Source: Flavobacterium sp. (GTDB taxonomy: Bacteria > Bacteroidota > Bacteroidia > Flavobacteriales > Flavobacteriaceae). From it: a stretch of DNA of 35,914 nucleotides. The position numbers were made by a program, and so were the translations under genes. Below the pieces are notes generated by a model. The model was not told where the DNA came from and searched no databases. It saw only the letters and a program-made list of their open reading frames with translations. Positions 16,669-25,251 of the stretch are shown here, in pieces. Within the stretch, counting starts at the first letter, position 1, and each line of letters opens with the position of its first letter. The stretch is taken from positions 8,117 through 44,030 of the forward strand of contig JAGNYR010000006.1 in assembly GCA_017984835.1 (NCBI GenBank), given 5' to 3'.

Positions 16669-17904
16669 ATGTCAGAACTATTATTACCACCTGAGCACCG
16701 TTATGCTAAAATTATTGAGCAAAAGCTGAATGAAGATGGAAGCGAACTTTCTATTCTTAATTTAGGTCCAACTCACCCAGCTACTCACGGTATTTTTCAA
16801 AACATACTATTAATGGATGGGGAGCGTATTGTGGAGGCAGAGCCAACCATTGGATACATCCACAGAGCTTTTGAAAAAATTGCTGAAAATAGACCTTTTT
16901 ACCAAATCACGCCTTTGACAGATCGAATGAATTACTGTTCATCTCCTATCAATAACATGGCATGGTGGATGACGATAGAGAAACTCCTGGATATTGAAGT
17001 TCCAAAAAGAGCACAATATTTACGCGTAATCGTGATGGAGTTAGCACGTATCACCGACCACTTGATTTGTAACTCTATATTAGGTGTTGATACCGGTGCC
17101 TATACCGGGTTTTTATACGTTTTTCAATTCAGAGAAAAAGTTTACGAAATATACGAAGAAATCTGTGGGGCTCGTTTAACGACCAACATGGGTAGAATTG
17201 GAGGTTTTGAAAGAGATTGGTCTCCAGAAGCCTTCCGCAAATTAGAAGTGTTTTTAGAAGAATTTCCAGTCGCTTGGAAAGAATTTGAAAACCTATTTGA
17301 AAGAAACAGAATTTTTATTGATAGAACGGTAAATGTGGGTGGTATCACAGCTGAAAAAGCAATGGCTTACGGATTTACAGGTCCTAATTTACGTGCTGCA
17401 GGTGTCGATTATGATGTTCGTGTAGCGCAACCTTATAGTTCATACGAAGACTTTGATTTCATTGTTCCCGTTGGAAAATCGGGTGATACATACGATCGTT
17501 TTTGCGTTCGAAATGCAGAAGTTTGGGAAAGTTTAAGCATCATCCGTCAAGCATTAGATAAATTACCAGAAGGACCTTATCATGCAGACGTTCCAGATTA
17601 TTACCTTCCTCCAAAAGAAGATGTGTATCACAACATGGAAAGCTTGATTTACCATTTTAAAATTGTAATGGGTGAAGTGCCGGTTCCAGTGGCAGAAATT
17701 TATCATGCAGTAGAAGGTGGTAACGGAGAATTAGGGTTCTATTTGGTTACAGACGGTAGTAGAACACCTTACCGACTTCATTTTAGAAGACCTTGTTTTA
17801 TCTATTACCAAGCTTACCCAGAAATGATTCAAGGTGCATTACTTTCTGATGCAATCGTTATATTATCTAGTTTAAATGTAATTGCGGGCGAATTAGACGC
17901 TTAA
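16669..17904 (+). CDS. nuoD: NADH-quinone oxidoreductase subunit D
   Basis: A 411-residue subunit (49-kDa type) that forms the quinone-binding cavity with NuoB. It shows LNLGPTHPATHG near 30-41, GYIHRAFEKIAE, LTDRMNYCSSP, the membrane-facing helix with RITDHLICNSILG, and the C-terminal VPVAEIYHAVEGGNGELGFY followed by SRTPYRLHFRRPCF. The quinone-site histidine of the THPATHG loop and the tyrosine of DRMNYC are in place. The gene is separate from nuoC, and nuoE starts 5 bases downstream. Confidence 0.97.
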   Translation: MSELLLPPEHRYAKIIEQKLNEDGSELSILNLGPTHPATHGIFQNILLMDGERIVEAEPTIGYIHRAFEKIAENRPFYQITPLTDRMNYCSSPINNMAWWMTIEKLLDIEVPKRAQYLRVIVMELARITDHLICNSILGVDTGAYTGFLYVFQFREKVYEIYEEICGARLTTNMGRIGGFERDWSPEAFRKLEVFLEEFPVAWKEFENLFERNRIFIDRTVNVGGITAEKAMAYGFTGPNLRAAGVDYDVRVAQPYSSYEDFDFIVPVGKSGDTYDRFCVRNAEVWESLSIIRQALDKLPEGPYHADVPDYYLPPKEDVYHNMESLIYHFKIVMGEVPVPVAEIYHAVEGGNGELGFYLVTDGSRTPYRLHFRRPCFIYYQAYPEMIQGALLSDAIVILSSLNVIAGELDA

Positions 17905-17909
17905 TAATT

Positions 17910-18440
17910 ATGGAAAAATCACACATCAAGCAAGAGATAAACATTACCGAATCATTGATGAATCGCATCAATGAGTTGATAAGTCATTATCCATCTGACA
18001 AACAAAAATCGGCATTATTACCCGTGCTGCACGAGGTACAAGATGCACATGATAATTGGTTGAGTATTGAGTTGCAAAACAAAGTTGCAGAAATACTCCA
18101 AATCAAACCCATCGAAGTCTATGAAGTGGTCACTTTTTATACCATGTTCAACCAACGACCAATTGGAAAATACATGTTTGAGTTTTGTCAAACATCTCCT
18201 TGTTGCCAACGTGGCGTTGAAGATTTAATGGATTACACCTGCGATAAATTGGGTGTAAAAGTGGGCGAAAAATCACAAGACGGAATGTTTGAAGTACGTG
18301 GAGTAGAGTGTTTAGGAGCATGCGGATACGCACCAATGATGCAGTTGGGAGATTTTTACCAAGAGCATTTAACCAAAGAAAAAATTGATCAATTAGTATC
18401 AGATTGTAAAGAAGGTAAAATCACTTTACACGATAAATAA
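17910..18440 (+). CDS. nuoE: NADH-quinone oxidoreductase subunit E
   Basis: A 176-residue subunit (24-kDa type) of the NADH-dehydrogenase module holding the [2Fe-2S] cluster N1a. It has VVTFYTMFNQRPIGKY followed by CQTSPCC, giving the C-x4-C ligand pair, and ECLGACGYAPMM, giving the C-x3-C pair. The N-terminal helical part is typical. An extra cysteine directly after the first pair (CC) is not needed as a ligand. It is 4 bases upstream of its electron-transfer partner nuoF. Confidence 0.96.
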   Translation: MEKSHIKQEINITESLMNRINELISHYPSDKQKSALLPVLHEVQDAHDNWLSIELQNKVAEILQIKPIEVYEVVTFYTMFNQRPIGKYMFEFCQTSPCCQRGVEDLMDYTCDKLGVKVGEKSQDGMFEVRGVECLGACGYAPMMQLGDFYQEHLTKEKIDQLVSDCKEGKITLHDK

Positions 18441-18444
18441 TATC

Positions 18445-19803
18445 ATGGGAAGAAAAATATTATTAGACAAAATTAATGTTCCAGGGATCAAAACCTACGA
18501 AGTTTACCGCCAAAATGGAGGGTATGCCTCTGTTGAAAAAGCATTAAAAACACTCACGCCTGATGAGGTTACAGAAGAAGTAAAAACTTCTGGTTTGAGA
18601 GGACGTGGTGGAGCTGGGTTTCCTGTTGGAATGAAATGGAGCTTTATTGATAAAAAATCAGGCAATCCAAGACATTTAGTTTGCAACGCAGACGAATCTG
18701 AGCCAGGAACATTCAAAGACCGTTATTTGATGGAGTACATTCCCCATCTTTTAATCGAAGGGATGATTACCTCTAGCTATGCTTTGGGAGCCAATTTATC
18801 TTACATCTATATTCGTGGAGAATATATGTGGGTATACAAAATACTAGAAAGAGCCATCGCAGAAGCAAAAGCTGCTGGTTGGTTAGGAAAAAATATCTTG
18901 GGATCTGGATTCGATTTAGAACTACATGTTCAAATTGGAGGAGGTGCCTACATTTGTGGTGAAGAAACTGCATTGATTGAAAGCTTGGAAGGAAAAAGAG
19001 GAAACCCTCGTTTGAAACCACCCTTTCCAGCAGTAAAAGGACTTTGGCAAAATCCAACGGTTGTAAACAATGTGGAAAGTATTGCCTCTGTGCCATGGAT
19101 TGTAAACAATTCGGGTGCCGAATACGCAACCATCGGAATAGGTAGATCTACGGGCACCAAATTGATTTCTGCTTCAGGAAATATTAAAAATCCAGGGGTT
19201 TATGAAATCGAATTAGGAGTTTCTGTATATGAATTCATGAATTCTGACGAGTACCTTGGAGGTATGGAAACAGACCGACCTCTAAAAGCGTTGGTTCCTG
19301 GAGGAAGTTCTGTGCCAATTTTACCAGAACATTTAATTTATAAAACGGCGGCAGGTGAAGATCGTTTGATGACGTATGAGAGTTTATCTGATGGTGGATT
19401 TGCAACAGGATCAATGTTAGGTTCTGGTGGATTTATTGTCTATGATGACCGCGCATGTATCGTTCGAAATACTTGGAATTTTTCACGTTTTTACCACCAC
19501 GAATCATGCGGTCAATGTACGCCTTGTCGTGAAGGAACCGGATGGTTGGAAAAAGTGTTGTGGCGTATCGAAAACGGACAAGGTCGCGAGGAAGACATCG
19601 AATTATTGTGGAGCATTCAATCAAAAATTGAAGGAAACACCATCTGTCCATTAGGAGATGCTGCTTCATGGCCTGTTGCTGCTGCAATTCGCCATTTCAA
19701 AGACGAGTTTGAATACCACATCCGTTTCCCAGAAAAGGTAAAAAATAGAGACCACTTTGTAGCAGAGCCTTTTCAAAGTGTTAAGCATTTAGTAGTAAAA
19801 TAA
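18445..19803 (+). CDS. nuoF: NADH-quinone oxidoreductase subunit F
   Basis: A 452-residue subunit (51-kDa type) that oxidises NADH and carries FMN and the [4Fe-4S] cluster N3. The glycine-rich nucleotide and FMN site reads RGRGGAGFPVGMKW near 51-64, then CNADESEPGTFKDR, and GAYICGEETALIESLEGKRG near 169-188. The N3 ligands are ESCGQCTPCREGTGW near 352-366 and the cysteine of NTICPLGDAA near 400. All expected ligands are present and the length is normal. A 73-base gap separates it from nuoG. Confidence 0.97.
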   Translation: MGRKILLDKINVPGIKTYEVYRQNGGYASVEKALKTLTPDEVTEEVKTSGLRGRGGAGFPVGMKWSFIDKKSGNPRHLVCNADESEPGTFKDRYLMEYIPHLLIEGMITSSYALGANLSYIYIRGEYMWVYKILERAIAEAKAAGWLGKNILGSGFDLELHVQIGGGAYICGEETALIESLEGKRGNPRLKPPFPAVKGLWQNPTVVNNVESIASVPWIVNNSGAEYATIGIGRSTGTKLISASGNIKNPGVYEIELGVSVYEFMNSDEYLGGMETDRPLKALVPGGSSVPILPEHLIYKTAAGEDRLMTYESLSDGGFATGSMLGSGGFIVYDDRACIVRNTWNFSRFYHHESCGQCTPCREGTGWLEKVLWRIENGQGREEDIELLWSIQSKIEGNTICPLGDAASWPVAAAIRHFKDEFEYHIRFPEKVKNRDHFVAEPFQSVKHLVVK

Positions 19804-19876
19804 GAAAGAAAATAGTTTACAGTTTTAAGGAATAATTTAGATGAACTACTCAAAACTAATAAAACAACATTAGATA

Positions 19877-20908
19877 ATGAAAGTAACCATAGACGGTCAA
19901 GAAATTGAAGTAGAAGCAGGGACAACGATCTTGCAAGCTGCTCGTATGATTGGTGGAGAATCTGTTCCGCCAGCCATGTGTTATTATTCTAAATTAAAAG
20001 GCACCGGCGGAAAATGTCGTTGTTGTTTAGTTGATGTTACCAAAGGAAGTGATGCCGATCCAAGACCTATGCCAAAACTTGTAGCCTCTTGTGTTACAGG
20101 ATGTCAAGACGGTATGGAGATAGCAAGTAAATCTTCTGAACGTGTAACCGAAGCTAGAAAATCAGTAACCGAGTTTTTGTTGATTAACCACCCATTGGAT
20201 TGCCCAGTGTGTGATCAAGCAGGGGAATGTGATTTACAGAACCTAAGCTTTGAACACGGAAAATCTCAATCACGATTCATCGAAGAAAAAAGAACTTTTG
20301 AACCAGAAAACATTGGGGATAAAATTCAATTGCACATGAATCGTTGCATCCTTTGTCAACGTTGTGTTCAAGTGGCAGATCAATTGACTGACAACCGCGT
20401 TCACGGGGTATTAAACAGAGGAGATCATGCTCAAATTTCAACCTGTATTTCTGCAGCGATTGACAATGAATTTTCTGGAAACATGATCGATGTTTGTCCG
20501 GTTGGAGCTCTAACAGACAAAACGTTCCGTTTCAAATCAAGAGTTTGGTTCAACAAACCTTTCAATGCTCACAGAGAATGTACGACTCCAGGATGTTGCG
20601 GAAAAACGACTTTATGGATGTTTGGTAATGAAATACAACGCGTTACAGCTCGTAAAGATGAATACCATGAAGTAGAAGATTTTATCTGTAACACGTGTAG
20701 ATTTGACAAGAAAGAAGTAGCAGATTGGACAATTGAAGGACCAAGAAAATTTGAGAAAGATTCGGTTATCAACCAAAATAATTACACGAGAAAACTTGAA
20801 AAAGTAGTCATTGAAACCGAAAAAGGAATCCTTTCAGGTAGAGATCAAGATAGAAAGAAAATCAGTATGGTAGAGATACCGTTTACAACTAACAATTCTA
20901 AATCATAA
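19877..20908 (+). CDS. nuoG: NADH-quinone oxidoreductase subunit G, short form without the molybdopterin-like domain
   Basis: A 343-residue Fe-S electron-wire subunit (75-kDa type). The N-terminal ferredoxin domain has the N1b ligands (AMCYYSKL, GKCRCC, and a cysteine in ASCVTGC). HPLDCPVCDQAGECDLQ provides the His and three Cys of cluster N5. NRCILCQRCV plus DVCPVGAL provides the four cysteines of N4. NuoG proteins usually have 650-900 residues because a large molybdopterin-oxidoreductase-like domain follows. Here only its beginning survives (HRECTTPGCCGK, LWMFGNEIQRVTARKDEYH, FICNTCRF), and the protein ends with a short charged tail. The nearby cysteines do not fit the usual N7 spacing. The frame ends cleanly, 3 bases before nuoH, so this is a designed short form, not a decay product. 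Confidence 0.93.
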   Translation: MKVTIDGQEIEVEAGTTILQAARMIGGESVPPAMCYYSKLKGTGGKCRCCLVDVTKGSDADPRPMPKLVASCVTGCQDGMEIASKSSERVTEARKSVTEFLLINHPLDCPVCDQAGECDLQNLSFEHGKSQSRFIEEKRTFEPENIGDKIQLHMNRCILCQRCVQVADQLTDNRVHGVLNRGDHAQISTCISAAIDNEFSGNMIDVCPVGALTDKTFRFKSRVWFNKPFNAHRECTTPGCCGKTTLWMFGNEIQRVTARKDEYHEVEDFICNTCRFDKKEVADWTIEGPRKFEKDSVINQNNYTRKLEKVVIETEKGILSGRDQDRKKISMVEIPFTTNNSKS

Positions 20909-20911
20909 AAA

Positions 20912-21964
20912 ATGGATAGTGCATTTATTATAGAAAAAAGCGTTGTTATTGTAACCGTTTTTGCCCTTACGATGATCATGGCCATGTATTCTACTTGGGC
21001 TGAACGTAAAGTAGCCGCATTTTTGCAAGATAGAATTGGTCCTAATAGAGCAGGAGCTTGGGGATTATTACAACCTCTTGCAGATGGATTAAAATTGTTT
21101 TCAAAAGAAGAATTTTTTCCAAATACTCCAAACAAATTTTTATTTATTGTAGGTCCGGCCATCGCTATGAGTACGGCATTAATGACCAGCGCAGTGATTC
21201 CTTGGGGAGATAAATTACACTTGTTTGGTCGAGATATTCTTTTGCAAGCAACAGACATCGATGTTTCCTTATTGTACATTTTCGGAGTTGTCTCTGTTGG
21301 TGTGTACGGAATCATGATTGGTGGATGGGCATCCAATAATAAATTCTCATTGATGGGTGCTGTTCGTGCAGCTTCTCAAATGGTTTCTTATGAAGTTGCC
21401 ATGGGATTGTCAATGATTGCTTTGTTGATGATGACAGGAACTTTGAGCTTGAAAGAGATTTCAGTGCAACAAGCTGGGATGAACTGGAATGTGTTTTACC
21501 AACCTCTTTCTTTTTTAATCTTTTTAATTTGTGCCTTTGCAGAAACCAACAGAACCCCTTTTGATTTAGCCGAATGTGAATCGGAGTTGATTGGAGGTTA
21601 TCATACCGAATATTCATCCATGAAAATGGGATTTTATTTGTTTGCTGAATATGCGAACATGTTTATCTCATCTGCAATATTATCGGTATTGTTCTTTGGA
21701 GGATATAATTATCCAGGAATGTCTTGGGCAATCGAAAATTGGGGAGTAAATACTGCTAATGTACTTGGTTTCTTGGCCTTATTTATCAAGATATGTGGAT
21801 TTATTTTCTTCTACATGTGGGTACGTTGGACGATTCCAAGATTTAGATACGATCAATTAATGAATTTAGGGTGGAAAATATTAATTCCGCTTTCAATCAT
21901 CAACATTATCATTACAGGAATTGTCTTGTTAAGAAATGAAATACTAACATTTTTAGGATTCTAA
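20912..21964 (+). CDS. nuoH: NADH-quinone oxidoreductase subunit H
   Basis: A 350-residue membrane subunit (ND1 type) that joins the peripheral arm and forms the entrance of the quinone chamber; about eight to nine membrane helices. Diagnostic blocks are STWAERKVAAFLQDRIGPNR near 28-47, ADGLKLFSKEEFFP near 58-71, and the conserved acidic loop AETNRTPFDLAECESELIGG followed by YHTEYSSMKMG near 209-240. RWTIPRFRYDQLMNLGWK lies near the end. Length and motifs are normal. nuoI follows after one base. Confidence 0.97.
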   Translation: MDSAFIIEKSVVIVTVFALTMIMAMYSTWAERKVAAFLQDRIGPNRAGAWGLLQPLADGLKLFSKEEFFPNTPNKFLFIVGPAIAMSTALMTSAVIPWGDKLHLFGRDILLQATDIDVSLLYIFGVVSVGVYGIMIGGWASNNKFSLMGAVRAASQMVSYEVAMGLSMIALLMMTGTLSLKEISVQQAGMNWNVFYQPLSFLIFLICAFAETNRTPFDLAECESELIGGYHTEYSSMKMGFYLFAEYANMFISSAILSVLFFGGYNYPGMSWAIENWGVNTANVLGFLALFIKICGFIFFYMWVRWTIPRFRYDQLMNLGWKILIPLSIINIIITGIVLLRNEILTFLGF

Positions 21965-21965
21965 A

Positions 21966-22511
21966 ATGAATATAGAAGCTATATCATTATCGGGCAGAAA
22001 GAAACAAGTATCCAATAAGCAAATGACTTTTTGGGAACGACTTTATTTAATTGCCATTGTGAAAGGTTTGTTTATTACGATCAAACACTTATTTACAAGA
22101 AAAGTAACCATCCAATACCCAGAGCAAGTACGACCATTTAGCCCGGTTTATCGCGGACAACACATGTTGAAAAGAGATGAACAAGGTAGAGAAAACTGTA
22201 CTGCATGTGGTTTGTGTGCCTTGTCTTGTCCTGCAGAAGCGATCACCATGAAAGCAGCAGAAAGAAAAGCGGGTGAAGAACATTTGTACCGTGAAGAAAA
22301 ATACGCTGAAATCTACGAAATCAACATGCTTCGTTGTATTTTTTGCGGATTGTGCGAAGAAGCTTGTCCGAAAGACGCAATTTATTTGACCCTTTCTAAA
22401 GAACTTGTTCCGGCTCAGTACAACAGAGAAGATTTTATTTTTGGAAAAGATAAATTAGTAATGCCGTTGGATGTTGCTATGAAAAATACTCAACTTAAAA
22501 ACGCTAATTAA
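21966..22511 (+). CDS. nuoI: NADH-quinone oxidoreductase subunit I
   Basis: A 181-residue ferredoxin-like subunit with two [4Fe-4S] clusters, N6a and N6b, between NuoG and NuoB. The two ligand sets are CTACGLCALSCPAEAITM near 79-96 and CIFCGLCEEACPKDAIYL near 121-138. The N-terminal amphipathic region (LYLIAIVKGLFITIKHLF) attaches it to the membrane. FSPVYRGQHMLKRDEQG matches the family before the first cluster. It abuts nuoJ: the next ATG follows its stop directly. Confidence 0.97.
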   Translation: MNIEAISLSGRKKQVSNKQMTFWERLYLIAIVKGLFITIKHLFTRKVTIQYPEQVRPFSPVYRGQHMLKRDEQGRENCTACGLCALSCPAEAITMKAAERKAGEEHLYREEKYAEIYEINMLRCIFCGLCEEACPKDAIYLTLSKELVPAQYNREDFIFGKDKLVMPLDVAMKNTQLKNAN

Positions 22512-23024
22512 ATGTCACCAATACTATTATTATTTTACATTTTATCTGCAATCACACTTGGAACAGCGTTTCTAACCATTTATAGTAGAAATCCAATCCA
22601 CTCAGCAATTTACTTAGTAATTTGTTTCTTTAGTATTGCAGGACATTACTTATTGTTTAATGCGCAATTCCTTGCAGTTGTTCATATCATTGTTTATTCG
22701 GGAGCCATCATGGTCTTGTTTCTTTTCACCATCATGTTGATGAATTTGAACAAAGAAAATGAAGTGCACAAGCCCCGTATTACCCGTTTAGGAGCAGTTG
22801 TAGTGATCTGTTTGATGTGTCTTATTTTCATTGCTATTTTCATCAATTCGAAGACCATTGTGGGCGATTATGATAGTAATGGAGAAGATTTTCAATCCAT
22901 TAAAAAACTTGGACAAGTACTCTTAAATGAATTCATGGTTCCTTTTGAATATGCTTCTGTATTGTTATTGGTTGCTATGATTGGAGCGGTATTATTATCT
23001 AAAAAAGAAAAATCAACGAAATAA
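22512..23024 (+). CDS. nuoJ: NADH-quinone oxidoreductase subunit J
   Basis: A 170-residue membrane subunit (ND6 type) with five membrane helices. The family block [20 protein letters not shown] near 25-44 and [20 protein letters not shown] near 63-82, with the pi-bulge region of the third helix, are intact. The last helix ([15 protein letters not shown]) is followed by a basic tail. It starts immediately after the nuoI stop and ends one base before nuoK. Confidence 0.95.
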   Translation: MSPILLLFYILSAITLGTAFLTIYSRNPIHSAIYLVICFFSIAGHYLLFNAQFLAVVHIIVYSGAIMVLFLFTIMLMNLNKENEVHKPRITRLGAVVVICLMCLIFIAIFINSKTIVGDYDSNGEDFQSIKKLGQVLLNEFMVPFEYASVLLLVAMIGAVLLSKKEKSTK

Positions 23025-23025
23025 G

Positions 23026-23346
23026 ATGGACAATATTTTAAATCAAATAGGTATCGAAAACTATCTTTTTTTATCAGCAATACTTTTTAGTATTGGGGTA
23101 TTTGGGGTATTGTATAGAAGAAATGCTATCATCGTTTTTATGTCGATAGAAATCATGTTAAATGCGGTGAACTTATTGTTTGTTGCTTTTTCAACTTATC
23201 ATCAAGACGCAGAAGGGCAAGTGTTTGTGTTTTTCTCAATGGCAGTTGCTGCAGCAGAAGTAGCAGTGGGTCTGGCCATTTTAGTTTCGGTATACAGAAA
23301 CTTAGGATCGATTGATATAGCTAATTTAAAAAACTTAAAAGGATAA
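23026..23346 (+). CDS. nuoK: NADH-quinone oxidoreductase subunit K
   Basis: A 106-residue membrane subunit (ND4L type) with three helices that carries part of the proton path. It shows [20 protein letters not shown] near 13-32 and [19 protein letters not shown] near 37-55, with the conserved membrane glutamate. The third helix reads [20 protein letters not shown], with the second conserved glutamate. The frame is open from 22981 inside nuoJ, but the ATG at 23026 gives the family N terminus and leaves one base after the nuoJ stop. Confidence 0.96.
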   Translation: MDNILNQIGIENYLFLSAILFSIGVFGVLYRRNAIIVFMSIEIMLNAVNLLFVAFSTYHQDAEGQVFVFFSMAVAAAEVAVGLAILVSVYRNLGSIDIANLKNLKG

Positions 23347-23352
23347 TCTCGA

Positions 23353-25239
23353 ATGGAGAAGAATTTAGTTTTAGTATTGTTATTAACCCCATTTTTAGGG
23401 TTTTTATGTAATGTTTTCTTCGGAAAAAAAGTTGGAAAATCTCTTTCGGGTGCCATTGGTACCTTGGCGGTGGCTACTTCTTTTGGTCTGAGTTTATATT
23501 TTTTCAGTGAAATTTTAGGATCTAAAAAACCAATTGAGGTTTCATTATTCGATTGGATCCAAGTAAGTAATTTTAAATTAGAAATTGGATTCTTATTGGA
23601 TCAATTGTCTCTTCTTTGGTTGCTGTTTGTAACCGGTATTGGGTCTCTGATTCATTTGTATTCGATCAGTTACATGCACGACGATGAAAACATGCATAAG
23701 TTTTTTGCATATTTGAACCTTTTCATTTTCTTCATGATTACCTTAGTAATAGGAAGCAATTTACTCATCATGTTTATTGGTTGGGAAGGCGTTGGTCTTT
23801 GTTCGTATTTACTAATCGGATTTTGGTATAAAAATCAATCGTATAATGATGCAGCAAAAAAAGCGTTCATCATGAATAGAATAGGGGACTTAGGTTTCTT
23901 AATCGGTATTTTTATCATCGGACATTTATTTGGAACTTTGGATTTTACCCAAATCGCAAAAGGAATGCAATCAGAAGTTTTCTTAAAAGCGATTGATCTT
24001 CCATTACTCAGCGTTGCCGCATTATGTCTTTTCATTGGAGCAACCGGTAAATCGGCTCAATTACCACTTTATACTTGGTTGCCAGACGCAATGGCTGGTC
24101 CAACACCTGTTTCTGCATTGATTCACGCAGCTACCATGGTAACAGCGGGAATTTTTATGATTACTCGTATGAATTTCTTGTTTGATTTTGCTGCAGATGT
24201 GCAACACATCATCGCCATTGTGGGTGCTATAACTGCTTTAGTGGCTGCCACCATCGGATTGTTACAAAATGATATTAAAAAAGTATTGGCATATTCTACC
24301 GTTTCTCAATTAGGGTTAATGTTCTTGGCTTTAGGAATGGGAGCCTACACGGTTGCAGTATTTCACGTAATTACACATGCCTTCTTCAAAGCTTGTTTAT
24401 TCCTTGGTTCGGGATCGGTTATCCACGCCTTACATGGAGAACAAGACATGCGAAAAATGGGCGGACTAAGAAAAGCGATGCCAATTACCTTCATCACCAT
24501 GTTGGTTTCCACATTGGCTATTGCGGGTATTTTTCCTTTTGCAGGATTCTGGTCAAAAGACGAAATTTTGATGGTCGCTTTTGAACACAACAAAGCACTT
24601 TGGATCATTGGATCTGTTGCGTCAATCATGACCGCTTTCTATATGTTCCGATTGATGTATTTAACCTTCTTCAGAGATTTTAGAGGTACCGAAGAACAAA
24701 AACACCATTTGCACGAAAGTCCTAGTTTGATCACCATTCCATTGATCGTTTTGGCGGTTTTAGCTACAATCGGTGGGTTGATCAATTTACCAGGAAGCAA
24801 TTGGTTGAACCATTATTTAGAGCCGATATTGGCTACTAAACCTGCACACCACGCATTGGGTAACGAAGATTATATGTTGATGGGAATTGCTTTAACTGGC
24901 GCTTTAGTTGGTATTGTTTGGGCGTATTTCAAATACATCAAACAAGCCTATGTGCCAAAAGACGATCAAGAAATTTCTGGTTTTGCATTAGTTGTTTACA
25001 ACAAATTTTACATCGATGAATTCTATGATTTATGTATTGTAAAACCCCTAAATAGTTTAGCTGGTTTATTCAAATCGGTACTTGAGCCTGCTATTGGTTC
25101 TTTGGTATTCGGTTTCGGAAAAGGAGCTTATTTTTTGAGTAATCAAGGAAAAAAATTACACACAGGTAGTGTCGGGTTTTATTTGTTTGCTTTTGTTATT
25201 GGTGTTTGTGCCATATTGATTTATTTATTTATAGCTTAA
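23353..25239 (+). CDS. nuoL: NADH-quinone oxidoreductase subunit L
   Basis: A 628-residue antiporter-like membrane subunit (ND5 type), the distal proton pump of complex I. It has the ND5 N-terminal block, with FLLDQLSLLWLLFVTGIGSL and YMHDDENMHKFFAYLN near 112-130. GWEGVGLCSYLLIGFWY follows near 143-159, and then the core KSAQLPLYTWLPDAMAGPTP with VSALIHAATMVTAG near 226-260. The discontinuous-helix residues are present. The C terminus has the extra segment and final helix that form the lateral arm. Length is normal. nuoM follows after 12 bases. Confidence 0.97.
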   Translation: MEKNLVLVLLLTPFLGFLCNVFFGKKVGKSLSGAIGTLAVATSFGLSLYFFSEILGSKKPIEVSLFDWIQVSNFKLEIGFLLDQLSLLWLLFVTGIGSLIHLYSISYMHDDENMHKFFAYLNLFIFFMITLVIGSNLLIMFIGWEGVGLCSYLLIGFWYKNQSYNDAAKKAFIMNRIGDLGFLIGIFIIGHLFGTLDFTQIAKGMQSEVFLKAIDLPLLSVAALCLFIGATGKSAQLPLYTWLPDAMAGPTPVSALIHAATMVTAGIFMITRMNFLFDFAADVQHIIAIVGAITALVAATIGLLQNDIKKVLAYSTVSQLGLMFLALGMGAYTVAVFHVITHAFFKACLFLGSGSVIHALHGEQDMRKMGGLRKAMPITFITMLVSTLAIAGIFPFAGFWSKDEILMVAFEHNKALWIIGSVASIMTAFYMFRLMYLTFFRDFRGTEEQKHHLHESPSLITIPLIVLAVLATIGGLINLPGSNWLNHYLEPILATKPAHHALGNEDYMLMGIALTGALVGIVWAYFKYIKQAYVPKDDQEISGFALVVYNKFYIDEFYDLCIVKPLNSLAGLFKSVLEPAIGSLVFGFGKGAYFLSNQGKKLHTGSVGFYLFAFVIGVCAILIYLFIA

Positions 25240-25251
25240 TAATTTTACACA

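Noticed and set aside
18773-19129. 118-codon minus-strand ORF inside nuoF
   Set aside because: Antisense shadow over the conserved NADH/FMN-binding codons of nuoF.
19841-19873. 11-codon ORF (ATG to TAG) in the nuoF-nuoG gap, 3 bases before the nuoG ATG
   Set aside because: It might be a leader ORF coupled to nuoG, but a 10-residue frame in AT-rich DNA is expected by chance and nothing else supports it.
20845-21336. 163-codon minus-strand ORF over the nuoG-nuoH junction
   Set aside because: It spans the ends of two well-supported nuo genes on the other strand, has no recognisable domain and no promoter.
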